From assembly GCF_020037125.1 (NCBI RefSeq), contig NZ_JAIQDG010000033.1, positions 1-64,000 on the forward strand: a stretch of DNA of 64,000 bases. Direction: 5' to 3'. The position numbers and the translations under genes are program-made. Source of the stretch: Myxococcus sp. RHSTA-1-4 (GTDB lineage Bacteria > Myxococcota > Myxococcia > Myxococcales > Myxococcaceae). The notes beneath the pieces were generated by a model. The model saw only the letters and a program-made list of their open reading frames with translations. It was not told where the DNA came from and searched no databases. Shown one piece after another: positions 32,648-41,098 of the stretch (position 1 is the first letter of the stretch; each line of letters starts with the position of its first letter).

Positions 32648-34309
32648 TCAGAACGCGTACCAGGTGAAGGTGGTGAAGACCGCGAACGGGTCGCTCCGCA
32701 CCGTGGGGGAGCCGTCGTAGAAGCTGCCGCGGAAGAGGTAGCCGGCGTGCACGCCGGCCGTCATCAGGTAGCGGAGGTGGTAGCGCAGCTCCGCGTTCAC
32801 CTCGGTGCCCACGTACCGGCCGCGCCGCACCTCGCTTCCGGTCCACGGCTCCGGCGTCGCGCCGGAGGTGGCGATGCCCGTGGCCACCTTGAGGTTGAGC
32901 TTGTTGGGGATGACGTCCCACGCCGCGCTGGCGATGCCGGCGCGCAGGCCGTAGCCCTGGTTGGAGATGTCCGTCACCGCGCCCGTGTAGTTGTTCACGG
33001 TGCCGGTGAACGGGAACAGGATGAGCATCTTGTGGTTGAACCACACCGCGCCCGGCAGGCCGTACTGGTTGAGCGTGAAGGCACTGGTGTAGCGCTCGTC
33101 GGCCAGGTTGTCGTCGCCGGTGGTGAACATGCCTTCCAGCGTGACGAGGTCCGCGGGGCCGCGGCCCCACTGGTACATCAGCTCCAGGTTGGCGGAGAGG
33201 CCGGAGATGTCCAGCGTGTCCAGCACCGACGTGTCCGGCGTGTCGCTGCGGTACTGACCGCCGTTGTACATGACGAAGCCGGAGGCACCGAAGCGGCCCA
33301 GGCGGAAGTCGATGTTGTGGTTGAAGTGGGCGCCCAGCCAGAACACGTCACCCGTGGGCCGCTCGATGGGGAAGCGCGCGGTACCCACGAAGCCGGGGAG
33401 GCCCACGGAGGACGGGCCGCTCTTCACCAGGCCCTCGAAGGCGTACGCGTCGCCCTTGGTGGAGTCGCGGAGGTACCAGGCCGACACGCCCACGTTCGTG
33501 TTCGGACGCACCGGGTAGGCGTAGTCCGCCATGGCCAGCCAGATGTACTTGAGCCGGGGGTCGTTCCTCGCGGCGCGGTCCGCCTGCGCGCTGCCCAGGG
33601 GCATCAGGCTCAGGCGGGCGTGGCCCTTGTAGCTGCTGAAGACGGACAGGCCGGTGGCGTCGCTGCCGAGGAAGGCCAGCTTGTAGCCGGTGCGGATGAT
33701 GTCCGACAGCGGCGTGCGCGTCGGGTCGAAGTACGTGTCGTAGACGGGCTGCGTGCCCACCAGCAGCGTGAGCTGGGCGGGGGCGCGCGTCGGGTAGATG
33801 GCGACGTTGACGTTCTTCGTCTGGATGTTCACCTGGTCGGCGTTGAAGCCGCCGCCCTCGTTCTGGCCAATGGTGTTGGCCGAGCGGCCCCAGAGGAAGT
33901 CCACCTCGAACTGGGCGCGGAACGAGGCCAGCCCGTCGACGAAGAAGGGGCTGTACTCGATGACGGGAATCCAGCGCTGCTCGATGAAGTACGCCGAGCG
34001 GCCGGGCTCCACGCTCACCGCGCTGCCGGTGGGCGAGCCGATGGGGCCCAGGGCCACGCCACGCAGGCCGGCCGGGTCACCCACCTCGTTCGTCATCGAC
34101 AGGCGCGTGAAGAAGTAGTTGATGAGGGTGAGCTCACGCGGCTTCGCGTCCTCGTCGCGGTTCTTCTCCTCGTACCAGTCGCCGTAATAGAGCCCCGGCA
34201 CCGGCGTGCTCTGCGCCGCCGCCGGCAGCGCCACTCCCACGAGGCCCAGCGCGAGCGCCACCGCGCCCCGCTTCATCGCCCCGCGTGCTTCAAGCCAACT
34301 TCCCGTCAT
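32648..34309 (-). CDS. Outer-membrane beta-barrel protein
   Basis: A 553-residue exported protein rich in alternating hydrophobic strands ending in the typical aromatic C-terminus (FAVFTTFTWYAF). I chose ATG 34309, which has AGGTGG upstream; it gives a signal peptide (RGAVALALGLVGVALPAAAQ) with a somewhat long n-region, while ATG 34276 lacks a ribosome-binding site. Repeated strand signatures (WLGAHFNHNIDFRLG, RYHLRYLMTAGVHAGYLF) suggest a channel of 16 or more strands. Context with lipid enzymes suggests transport of a hydrophobic compound. Confidence 0.75.
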   Translation of the reverse strand: MTGSWLEARGAMKRGAVALALGLVGVALPAAAQSTPVPGLYYGDWYEEKNRDEDAKPRELTLINYFFTRLSMTNEVGDPAGLRGVALGPIGSPTGSAVSVEPGRSAYFIEQRWIPVIEYSPFFVDGLASFRAQFEVDFLWGRSANTIGQNEGGGFNADQVNIQTKNVNVAIYPTRAPAQLTLLVGTQPVYDTYFDPTRTPLSDIIRTGYKLAFLGSDATGLSVFSSYKGHARLSLMPLGSAQADRAARNDPRLKYIWLAMADYAYPVRPNTNVGVSAWYLRDSTKGDAYAFEGLVKSGPSSVGLPGFVGTARFPIERPTGDVFWLGAHFNHNIDFRLGRFGASGFVMYNGGQYRSDTPDTSVLDTLDISGLSANLELMYQWGRGPADLVTLEGMFTTGDDNLADERYTSAFTLNQYGLPGAVWFNHKMLILFPFTGTVNNYTGAVTDISNQGYGLRAGIASAAWDVIPNKLNLKVATGIATSGATPEPWTGSEVRRGRYVGTEVNAELRYHLRYLMTAGVHAGYLFRGSFYDGSPTVRSDPFAVFTTFTWYAF

Positions 34310-34450
34310 TATCCACCTCGCCCCCGTACACACGGGGCGCACCCGGACGCGCCGGGCTCAGATGTCGCCGTTCTCGCCGCGTGGGCCGTGTGGCCCCGTC
34401 CCTTCCCTCCGCGCCGGGCGGGGTGTGCCCGCGCCGCCCGGCTGCCTTCG

Positions 34451-34480
34451 GGAAGGAGGGTGGGAGCACGCCCTCCTTCC
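34451..34480 (-). terminator. Terminator of the 34.5 kb lipoprotein gene
   Basis: A perfect 10-bp stem (GGAAGGAGGG / CCCTCCTTCC) lies 20 nt past the stop codon, separating this gene from the barrel gene. Confidence 0.75.
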
Positions 34481-34499
34481 GTGAGGGCGCTGCCCGCCG

Positions 34500-35096
34500 T
34501 TACTGGATGGCGTACTTCTGCACCGCGTTGCCGGTGAACGCCTTACCGCCGAGGGTGACCGTCCCGGCGGTGCCCACCGCGCCGTTCGCGCAGCGGCTGC
34601 CGGTCGCCTGGTCCTTGAAGAACAGCTCCAGGTTCAGGCTCTTCTGGTCGGCGCTGAAGCCGCCACGGCCCTCCTGGACGAGCCCACCCGGGAAGGTGAA
34701 GGTCACGTCGAAGCAGCTCCCGTCCGCCGCCACGTTCTCGATGAGGACGGCGGTGGAGGTGAACTTGAGCGGGTTCTTCGCGAGCTCGTGGTTGCACTGC
34801 CCGTTCTCGATGGTCCCGGGGATGCTGTCGACGGTGAAGCTGCCGCCACCGACGGTCATGGTGACCTTCTGGTAGCACTGGGAATAGGGACCGTAGTCGA
34901 TGTCCTCGCTGAAGCCGTTGGGGTGGCTGGGGATGTTCTCCCCCTGCATCAGCAGCGTCTTGCCATCGAGGAACGCCAGGATGTTCGCCTGGCTGTCCAG
35001 CTTCGGCTTCGCGGGCGGGTCGACGGGGTCCTCTTCACCGCAGCCCACCACACCCAGCGCGCACAGCATGACCGCGGACAGCAGCTTCTTCTTCAT
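34500..35096 (-). CDS. Hypothetical lipoprotein
   Basis: A 198-residue lipoprotein (MKKKLLSAVMLCALGVVGCGEE). The mature part starts with a Pro/Lys linker and is predominantly beta, with four Cys likely in disulfides. I recognise no family. It has its own terminators on both sides, so it is a single-gene unit inside the lipid cluster. Confidence 0.75.
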   Translation of the reverse strand: MKKKLLSAVMLCALGVVGCGEEDPVDPPAKPKLDSQANILAFLDGKTLLMQGENIPSHPNGFSEDIDYGPYSQCYQKVTMTVGGGSFTVDSIPGTIENGQCNHELAKNPLKFTSTAVLIENVAADGSCFDVTFTFPGGLVQEGRGGFSADQKSLNLELFFKDQATGSRCANGAVGTAGTVTLGGKAFTGNAVQKYAIQ

Positions 35097-35152
35097 GGCT
35101 TGCTCCTCTTCCTCCGGCGGAACCCCCCGCCGGGATGTCGTGACAAGAGATG

Positions 35153-35187
35153 CGGAAGGGCCCCACACCCGAGAGAGGGCCCTTCCG
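35153..35187 (-). terminator. Terminator of the TetR-KAS-ligase operon
   Basis: A perfect 11-bp stem (CGGAAGGGCCC / GGGCCCTTCCG) starts 10 nt past the stop of the acyl-CoA synthetase gene. Confidence 0.75.
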
Positions 35188-35197
35188 GGAGGCTCGT

Positions 35198-36757
35198 TCA
35201 GCCCGCGGTGGCGGCGCGATCAGCGGCGATGGCCGCCTCGCGCAGCTCGCGCTTGAGAATCTTCCCCGCCGCGGACAGCGGCAGGCGCTCCACCAACTCT
35301 ACCCGCTTCGGCACCTTGAAGCGCGCCACCCGGCCGCGCAGGTGCTCCAGCAGTGCGTCGGCGCTCGCCTGCTCGCCTGGCTTCAGCACCACGAAGGCCC
35401 GGCCGACCTCGCCCCACTTCGCGTCGGGCACGCCCACCACGGCGCACTGCAGCACGGCGGGGTGCTCGTAGAGGGCGGACTCCAGCTCCAGCGGGTACAC
35501 GTTCTCCCCGCCGGAGATGAACATGTCCTTCTTGCGCCCGGCGATGAAGTAGAAGCCGTCCGCGTCGCGGTGCGCCAGGTCTCCCGTGTGCAGCCAGCCC
35601 TCCGCGTCGATGGCCTCGCGCGTGGCGGCCTCGTCCTCGAAGTAGCCGGAGCACATGGATGGGCCCTTGAGGTGCAGCTCGCCCACTTCGCCCACGGGCA
35701 CCTCGCGGCCGTCTTCGTCCACCAGCTTCGCGGCGATGAAGTAGTTGGGCCGGCCGATGGAGCCCGCCTTGGACACGGCGAACTCCGGGTCCATGCTGAA
35801 GAGGCCGGGGCCGAACTCCGTCATCCCGAAGCCCTGCTTGAAGGGCACCGAGTGCACGGCCTGCCACGCCTGGATGAGGGGCACCGGCATGGCCGCGCCG
35901 CCGCTCGTCATGAAGCGCACGGTGGAGAAGTCCGTGGACGCGAAGCGCGGCGAGTCATGGAGCTGCTGGTACTGCGTGGGCACCGCGAAGAAGAGCGTCA
36001 CCTTCTCGCGGGGGATGAGGGTGAGCAGTTCCTCCGGGTCCCACCGCCGCATGAGGATGACGGTGCCGCCCACGGTGAGCAGCGGCACCGTGTACACGAG
36101 CAGCCCGCCCGTGTGGAACATGGGCGTGTGCGTCACCGTGACGTCGCCCGGCCGCACCTCGTGCACCAGCGTGTTGAGCGTGTTCCACGCCACCATGCGG
36201 TAGCTGATGCGCGCGCCCTTGCTGCGCCCGGTGGTGCCGCCGGTGAAGAGCAGGCAGAGGATGTCCTCCTGCTCCACCGCGTCGTTGCGCACCGGCACCG
36301 CGGGCACGTACGCCAGCGCCGTCGAGTACGCGTCCGCGCCCGGCAGCCCCTGGGACTCCAGGGCCACCAGGCGCAGCGAGTCACCGATGCGCTCGCGCAC
36401 CTGGGCCACGGCGTCGCGGAAGTCGTCGCCGAAGAGGAGCACGCTGGGACGGATGGAGCGGACCAGGTCCGTCAGCTCGGAGGCGTGCAGGCGCCAGTTG
36501 TAGGGGACGAAGATGGCGCCAATCTTCCCGCAGGCGAAGAGCGCGTCCAGGTACTCCACGCCGTTGTGGGCCACGAGGCCCACGCGGTCGCCGCGCTTCA
36601 CACCGGCCACGTCGCGCAGCCAGCCGCCCAGGGCCTCCGCGCGCGCGTTCAGCGCCCGGTACGTGAAGCGCCCGGCCTCGCCCTTCGCGGTGTCCACCAC
36701 CGCCAGGTGCTCCGGCCAGTACAGGGCCCCCCGGCCCATCCAGTCACCGATGAACAT
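35198..36757 (-). CDS. AMP-dependent acyl-CoA synthetase
   Basis: A 519-residue ANL enzyme with FTGGTTGRSKGA (P-loop), GFGMTEFGPG, GWLHTGDLAHRD and the C-terminal LSAAGKILKRELR lysine motif. The ATG at 36757 has GGAGGGG upstream. It is the third gene of an operon with a TetR regulator and a KAS III-like enzyme, so it probably supplies or consumes acyl-CoA for that enzyme. It is about as similar in layout to the ligase at 21 kb as two family members usually are. Confidence 0.92.
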   Translation of the reverse strand: MFIGDWMGRGALYWPEHLAVVDTAKGEAGRFTYRALNARAEALGGWLRDVAGVKRGDRVGLVAHNGVEYLDALFACGKIGAIFVPYNWRLHASELTDLVRSIRPSVLLFGDDFRDAVAQVRERIGDSLRLVALESQGLPGADAYSTALAYVPAVPVRNDAVEQEDILCLLFTGGTTGRSKGARISYRMVAWNTLNTLVHEVRPGDVTVTHTPMFHTGGLLVYTVPLLTVGGTVILMRRWDPEELLTLIPREKVTLFFAVPTQYQQLHDSPRFASTDFSTVRFMTSGGAAMPVPLIQAWQAVHSVPFKQGFGMTEFGPGLFSMDPEFAVSKAGSIGRPNYFIAAKLVDEDGREVPVGEVGELHLKGPSMCSGYFEDEAATREAIDAEGWLHTGDLAHRDADGFYFIAGRKKDMFISGGENVYPLELESALYEHPAVLQCAVVGVPDAKWGEVGRAFVVLKPGEQASADALLEHLRGRVARFKVPKRVELVERLPLSAAGKILKRELREAAIAADRAATAG

Positions 36758-36784
36758 GCGCGTCCCCTCCGTCACGCGTGTGGC

Positions 36785-37789
36785 TCAGGCCGTCCAGCCC
36801 GTCCAGCGGTAGAGCGCGGAGGCCATGGCCAGGCCGCCGCCGCTGGCGCAGAAGGCCACCAGGTCACCGCGCCGCACCTTGCCCTGGACCACCGCGTCGT
36901 CGAGCGTCATGGGGATGCAGGCCGAGCCCGTGTAGCCCCACTTGTCCATGGTGTAGTGCGCCTTCTCCATGGGCTGGTTCAGCGCCTTCATGGTGGCTTC
37001 AATGGTGCGCAGGTTGAGCTGGGTGAAGACGAAGAGCTTCACGTCGTCCAGCGTCTGGTTCTGCCGCTTGAGGAGCTGGTCCAGCAGCATGGGCCAGCGC
37101 TCGGTGTTGAAGGTGGCGGGGAACTTGCGGACGAACTGCACGGCGGGCTTGCCGTTGGTGAGCTGGAGCGACTCGGTGGTGGCCGGGCGGTGGGTGCCGC
37201 CGGTGTAGATGCCGAGCGCGTCGTGGTACTCGCCGTTGGCCAGGAGCTTCGCGCCCATGAAGCCGGGCTTCTCACCGGCGCCCAGCACCACTGCGCCCGC
37301 GCCGTCCGCGAACAGGGTGCAGGTCTTCTTGTCCTTCCAGTTCACGTACCGCGTCATGCCGTACGCGCCCACCACGAGGATGCGGCGGTAGCTGTCGTCC
37401 GCGGCGAGGGTCTTCGAGCCCACGTCCAGCGCCGTCACCCACCCGGCGCACGCGCAGTTGAGGTCGTACGTACCGGCGTTGGCCGCGCCCAGCTTGGCCT
37501 GCACCACGGACGAGGTGGCGGGGCTGAGGTAGTCCGGCGTGTCGGTGGCGACGATGATGAGGTCCAGTTCCTCCGGCTTCGTGCCGGAGCGCTCCATGGC
37601 CTGACGGGCGGCGGCGACGCAGAGGTCGCTGGTGGCCTGGTCATCCGCCATGACATGGCGCTCACGGATGCCCACGTTCTGCTGGAGCCACTCGTCCACC
37701 TTCTCGCCGAGGATGTTCTCGACGTCGGCGTTGGTGAGGACCTTCTCGGGGACGTAGCGGCCGGTGGAGAGGATCTGCGCGTATCGCAT
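36785..37789 (-). CDS. KAS III-like thiolase-fold enzyme lacking the His/Asn dyad
   Basis: A 334-residue protein of the 3-oxoacyl-ACP synthase III fold. The acyl-binding Cys114 is present (NCACAGWVTA). In FabH the catalytic His and Asn lie in HQAN and GNTSA; here the aligned segments read FTQLN (Thr256) and GYTGSA (Tyr286). Without them the decarboxylating Claisen step should not work. Related KAS III-like enzymes with altered residues catalyse acyl transfer or chain joining in natural product pathways. With a ligase downstream and a TetR gene upstream (9 nt), it probably acts on acyl-CoA substrates. Confidence 0.85.
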   Translation of the reverse strand: MRYAQILSTGRYVPEKVLTNADVENILGEKVDEWLQQNVGIRERHVMADDQATSDLCVAAARQAMERSGTKPEELDLIIVATDTPDYLSPATSSVVQAKLGAANAGTYDLNCACAGWVTALDVGSKTLAADDSYRRILVVGAYGMTRYVNWKDKKTCTLFADGAGAVVLGAGEKPGFMGAKLLANGEYHDALGIYTGGTHRPATTESLQLTNGKPAVQFVRKFPATFNTERWPMLLDQLLKRQNQTLDDVKLFVFTQLNLRTIEATMKALNQPMEKAHYTMDKWGYTGSACIPMTLDDAVVQGKVRRGDLVAFCASGGGLAMASALYRWTGWTA

Positions 37790-37798
37790 GGGTGTCGT

Positions 37799-38506
37799 TC
37801 AGCTCCGGGCGCCCCGGGCCGGACGGCGCACGGGACGCAGGGTGTTCTTTTTCTTCGAGGCCGGGGAGGCCTTGGCGGTGTTGCGTCCCGGGGAAGTCCG
37901 GGCATCCAGCCCGTGCTGGATGAGACTCATCGCGGTGTCGAGCACGCGCTCCATCCCCGGGTTGTCCTCCCAGAGAATCCAGCGCATGCCGAGGAAGTCG
38001 CCGATGCCCATCAGGCAATAGGCGAGCGCCTCGGGGTCCATGGTGCGCACCTCACCGGCCTCCATGGCCAGGGTGAGGCCGCGGACATAGCCCTTGGCGA
38101 AGCGGTCGTAGTAGCGGCGGTAGCAGGCCTCGTCCACGAACTCGGCCTGGCGCACCACGCGGTAGAGGTTGGGGTGCTGGCGCACGAACTGGAAGAAGGT
38201 GCGCAGGCCCTCGCGCTCCACCTCCATGCGGCTCTTGCAGCCGGCGGTGGACTCGCCGATGAGGCGGCGCAGGCGCGAGCCCAGCTCGTCCACGACCTCC
38301 ACGAAGATGGACTGCTTGTCGGGGAAGTAGACGTAGAAGGTGCCCAGCGCCACGCCGCCCTTGCGGGTGATGTCGGCGATGGAGGCACGCTCGTAGCCCT
38401 TCTCTCCGAAGACGGACTCAGCGGCCTTCAACAGCTTCGCGCGCGTCCGCTGTCCTCGCGGCGTCACGGGACCGGCGCGGTCTGGAGAAGTTGAAGGCCG
38501 ATTCAT
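37799..38506 (-). CDS. TetR-family regulator
   Basis: A 235-residue repressor: helix-turn-helix in RTRAKLLKAAESVFGEKGYERASIADITRKGGVALGTFYVYFPDKQSIF, then a ligand domain. A basic tail (ASKKKNTLRPVRRPARGARS) is unusual. It heads the operon with the KAS III-like enzyme and ligase. A motif overlapping its start codon recurs before the SDR gene at 48.6 kb, so it may regulate both; lipid or acyl-CoA effectors are typical for such neighbours. Confidence 0.9.
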   Translation of the reverse strand: MNRPSTSPDRAGPVTPRGQRTRAKLLKAAESVFGEKGYERASIADITRKGGVALGTFYVYFPDKQSIFVEVVDELGSRLRRLIGESTAGCKSRMEVEREGLRTFFQFVRQHPNLYRVVRQAEFVDEACYRRYYDRFAKGYVRGLTLAMEAGEVRTMDPEALAYCLMGIGDFLGMRWILWEDNPGMERVLDTAMSLIQHGLDARTSPGRNTAKASPASKKKNTLRPVRRPARGARS

Positions 38507-38512
38507 GTTTCA
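38487..38512 (-). promoter_or_regulatory. Probable TetR operator, copy 1
   Basis: On the plus strand GAAGTTGAAGGCCGATTCAT-GTTTCA. It matches the segment at 48445-48470 in 24 of 26 bases. It overlaps the TetR ATG (38506) and lies downstream of a minus-strand TTGACA (38546-38541), fitting autorepression. The half-sites TGAA and TTCA give partial dyad symmetry. Confidence 0.55.
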
Positions 38513-38621
38513 CCTAGCGGTAGCATTCGGTTGATGGACTTGTCAAAGCTCGGGCCATGGCGCCGCGCGTCATGCGGGGACATGGCGAGGGGCGTCAGCG
38601 GACCTGGAGCCACGGTGCCGA

Positions 38622-39263
38622 TCAGCCTATCGCGAAAGCCGCGGCGGCGTGCTCACGCAGGGGGGCGAAGGATTGGAGCGCATCCGGGCGCCACTCGCCG
38701 AGCGCGCGGGGGTGGCGCTTGAGGCGCTCACGCCCGGTGCGCTCACGGGTCGCTCGCAGGGTGACGTCCACCACGGCCTCCAGGGCCCGCTGGGGCGTGA
38801 GGCGCGGGGCCCGGGCCAGCTCCTCGCCTGTGAGGGCGAGAAGCCACTGCTCCTGGGCGTAGTCGGCGTTCCGGGGCGAGGCCTGCTGCCGCGCGGGGAG
38901 GAGGCCGGGCCGCCCGGCGGAGATGGCGCCCGGCGCGGAGCGGATGAAGCGCGTGTCCGCGAGCAGCCGCTCGCCCTCCACGCGCGCGACGTGCATGGGC
39001 CCGGGGCCGAGGGTGAGGAAGCGTGGGTCGCTGGGGCCGCCCTGGCAGCAGACCAGCGCGTCCGCGAGGCTGGGGAAGGCCCAGAGCACGCACCCGCCGG
39101 CCTTGCGGCGTTCCTCGGCCACACGCAGGCCGCGGGCCTCGTAGACGGAGAGCCTTCCCGCGCGCTCCAGCTCGCGCCGCAGCTCCGCCAGCGCCTCCGC
39201 CGGCAGGCCGGCCACCGCCGTGGACGGGAGCGCCTCGGGGAGCAGCAGGAAGTGTTCCTCCAT
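38622..39263 (-). CDS. Hypothetical protein
   Basis: A 213-residue soluble protein with no signal peptide (MEEHFLLLPEALPSTAVAG...). Leu/Ala/Arg-rich helices in the first half, a Cys-rich central part (GGCVLWAFPSLADALVCCQGG), and a C-terminal helix-rich region with YAQEQWLLAL. I recognise no family. Start at ATG 39263; the longer frame upstream lacks coding character. Confidence 0.6.
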   Translation of the reverse strand: MEEHFLLLPEALPSTAVAGLPAEALAELRRELERAGRLSVYEARGLRVAEERRKAGGCVLWAFPSLADALVCCQGGPSDPRFLTLGPGPMHVARVEGERLLADTRFIRSAPGAISAGRPGLLPARQQASPRNADYAQEQWLLALTGEELARAPRLTPQRALEAVVDVTLRATRERTGRERLKRHPRALGEWRPDALQSFAPLREHAAAAFAIG

Positions 39264-39447
39264 GGGCCGGATGCTGCGCGGGTTGGAGACCGGGACGCCA
39301 GCGCTCCGTCCAACTCGCGGGTGGGTGATCGGCGGTGAGAGGGGAGTCCGCGCTCCCCCACACCACCCGACATCCAGCATCCCCCAGGTCCCCTCCTCTT
39401 TTCACCGAACGGGCCCGGGCTTCTCCACACGCCGAGGCTTGTGATAA

Positions 39448-39498
39448 CCCGTCAGGTCTATCAACTCAACAGGTTACAAAGGCGACAAACCTGACGGG
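39448..39498. promoter_or_regulatory. Long-spaced inverted repeat before the Ser/Thr kinase gene
   Basis: CCCGTCAGGT and ACCTGACGGG are perfect 10-bp arms, 31 bp apart, ending 12 bp before the ATG of the kinase gene. A related AACAGGTTAC lies between them. It could be an operator or a leader hairpin that masks the translation start. Confidence 0.5.
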
Positions 39499-39510
39499 CA
39501 AAGGCATCGC

Positions 39511-40632
39511 ATGACCCACTCTCGAAAGTTGGATTTCTCGGCGGGCCCCGTGGAGTTCCGGCTCGTGCGCACGCTCGAGGAGCGTGACAACGGTGAGCAG
39601 GTGCTGCTCTTCGAGCGTCGCCTGCGCCATGGGCTCCCGGGGCTCGTCGTCGTCAAGCGCCTGCGGAACCCCGAATCCTTCCCGATGCGGCAGCGCCTGA
39701 AGGAGGAGGTGTCACTGGCCTTCCGCCTCCACCATCCCGCCATCGCCCAGGTCCATCACTTCCGGGTCATCGGCCGCGTCCCCCACGCCATCCTGGAATA
39801 CGTACCGGGGCCCTCGCTCGACGCGCTCATCACGGTGGCGGTGATGCGGGAAGAACCCCTGCCCGTCCCCTTCGCCCTGTACGTCGCCGCCGAGCTCGCG
39901 GACGCGCTCCACCACGCGCACACGCTCACGGACCAGGATGAGGGCGGCAGGCCCCTGGGCATCATCCACCGGGACGTCAGCCCCCGGAACATCCGGGTGG
40001 AGCGGAAGACGGGGCAGGTGAAGCTGACGGACTTCGGGGCGGCGTACTCGAAGCGGGTGGGCCGGGAGGAGACGCCCGAGAAGCTCCTGAAGGGGGACCT
40101 CATGTACGCCTCCCCCGAGTACCTGCTCGGAGCCCCCATGGACGCCCGCTCGGACATCTTCTCCCTCGGGCTGGTGCTGCTGGAGGCCCTGACGAACCGG
40201 CACCTGTTCGGCTTCTGGCTCGCCCAGGCAGGCCAGCCCGGCGCGGAGGCCGTGCCGGACATGAGAGCGGACGAGGAGCCCGACCTGCCCCTCCACCAGA
40301 TGCTCGCGCTCGTGAAGCGCTGTACGCCCGAGGACGTGGCCCGCGCGACGGCGATGCTCCCGGAGGAGCTCCGGGTCATCCTGTGCCGGGCCCTCCAGCG
40401 AGAGCCCGCCGCGCGGTACGCCACGGCGGAGGACCTGTGCCGCGAGCTGCGGGTCCAGCTCCACGCGCTCCAGCCGGGCTATGGGCGCACGGAGGCCGCT
40501 CGGGACATGGAGGACGTCATCTCCGGTGCGAGCGCCATGCGCGGGCTCGGAGAGCCCATCGAGGGTGGCCTCTACCCGGCCGGCCTGGACGAACACGAGC
40601 TGCCGCCGGACACGGAGGAGACGCCCCGGTAG
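39511..40632 (+). CDS. Ser/Thr protein kinase (soluble)
   Basis: A 373-residue Hanks-type kinase with no membrane helix. Motifs: Lys in VVVKRL, the catalytic loop HRDVSPRN, DFGAAYS, and SPEYLLG as the P+1 loop. The Gly-rich loop at the N-terminus is weak (LEERDNGEQVLLF), seen in several myxobacterial kinases. The C-terminal 40 residues are an acidic tail. Convergent with a small XRE regulator whose stop is 10 bp away. Confidence 0.92.
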   Translation: MTHSRKLDFSAGPVEFRLVRTLEERDNGEQVLLFERRLRHGLPGLVVVKRLRNPESFPMRQRLKEEVSLAFRLHHPAIAQVHHFRVIGRVPHAILEYVPGPSLDALITVAVMREEPLPVPFALYVAAELADALHHAHTLTDQDEGGRPLGIIHRDVSPRNIRVERKTGQVKLTDFGAAYSKRVGREETPEKLLKGDLMYASPEYLLGAPMDARSDIFSLGLVLLEALTNRHLFGFWLAQAGQPGAEAVPDMRADEEPDLPLHQMLALVKRCTPEDVARATAMLPEELRVILCRALQREPAARYATAEDLCRELRVQLHALQPGYGRTEAARDMEDVISGASAMRGLGEPIEGGLYPAGLDEHELPPDTEETPR

Positions 40633-40641
40633 GAAGCCCGG

Positions 40642-40998
40642 TCAGCGCAGGAGGACCTTCGCCATGTGGATGAGGGCCGCGCGCTGGGGCTCATCCAGCT
40701 TGCGTGACAGGCCCGTCAGGTGGTGCACCGAGGGCGGGTCTTCGTCCGCGGACTTGTCCCGGCCCTTGCTCCTCGTCGCGGGGCGGTGGAACCCCAGTAC
40801 GACTTCGGGAGAGACCTTGAGCGTCTCGCAGAGGCGGACCAGGGTCGGGACGCTGGGAAGCATCCGCCCGCGCTCCAGCCGGTTGTAGACGACGGGAGAG
40901 AGGTCCATCAACCTGGCCACTTCCACCTGGGTGAGGCCCAGTTGCTCCCGGGCGGCGCGAGCGGCTTTTCCGATGACTGCCGACAGCTTCTCGTTCAT
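40642..40998 (-). CDS. XRE-family transcriptional regulator
   Basis: A 118-residue protein with an N-terminal Cro/C1-type helix-turn-helix (GLTQVEVARLMDLSPVVYNRLERGRMLPSVPTLVRL) and a short C-terminal helix pair. It sits between two kinase genes and is divergent from the second (about 100 bp between starts). It may repress that kinase gene or be a kinase substrate. Confidence 0.88.
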   Translation of the reverse strand: MNEKLSAVIGKAARAAREQLGLTQVEVARLMDLSPVVYNRLERGRMLPSVPTLVRLCETLKVSPEVVLGFHRPATRSKGRDKSADEDPPSVHHLTGLSRKLDEPQRAALIHMAKVLLR

Positions 40999-41098
40999 GG
41001 GCGGGTGTCGCGGGTCTGAAGGCACGACCGGCGCACGGGTGTTGTACCATCCGGTTGCGTCCACGGCATGACCCGAGGGGTCAGTCCCAGGCAATCCC

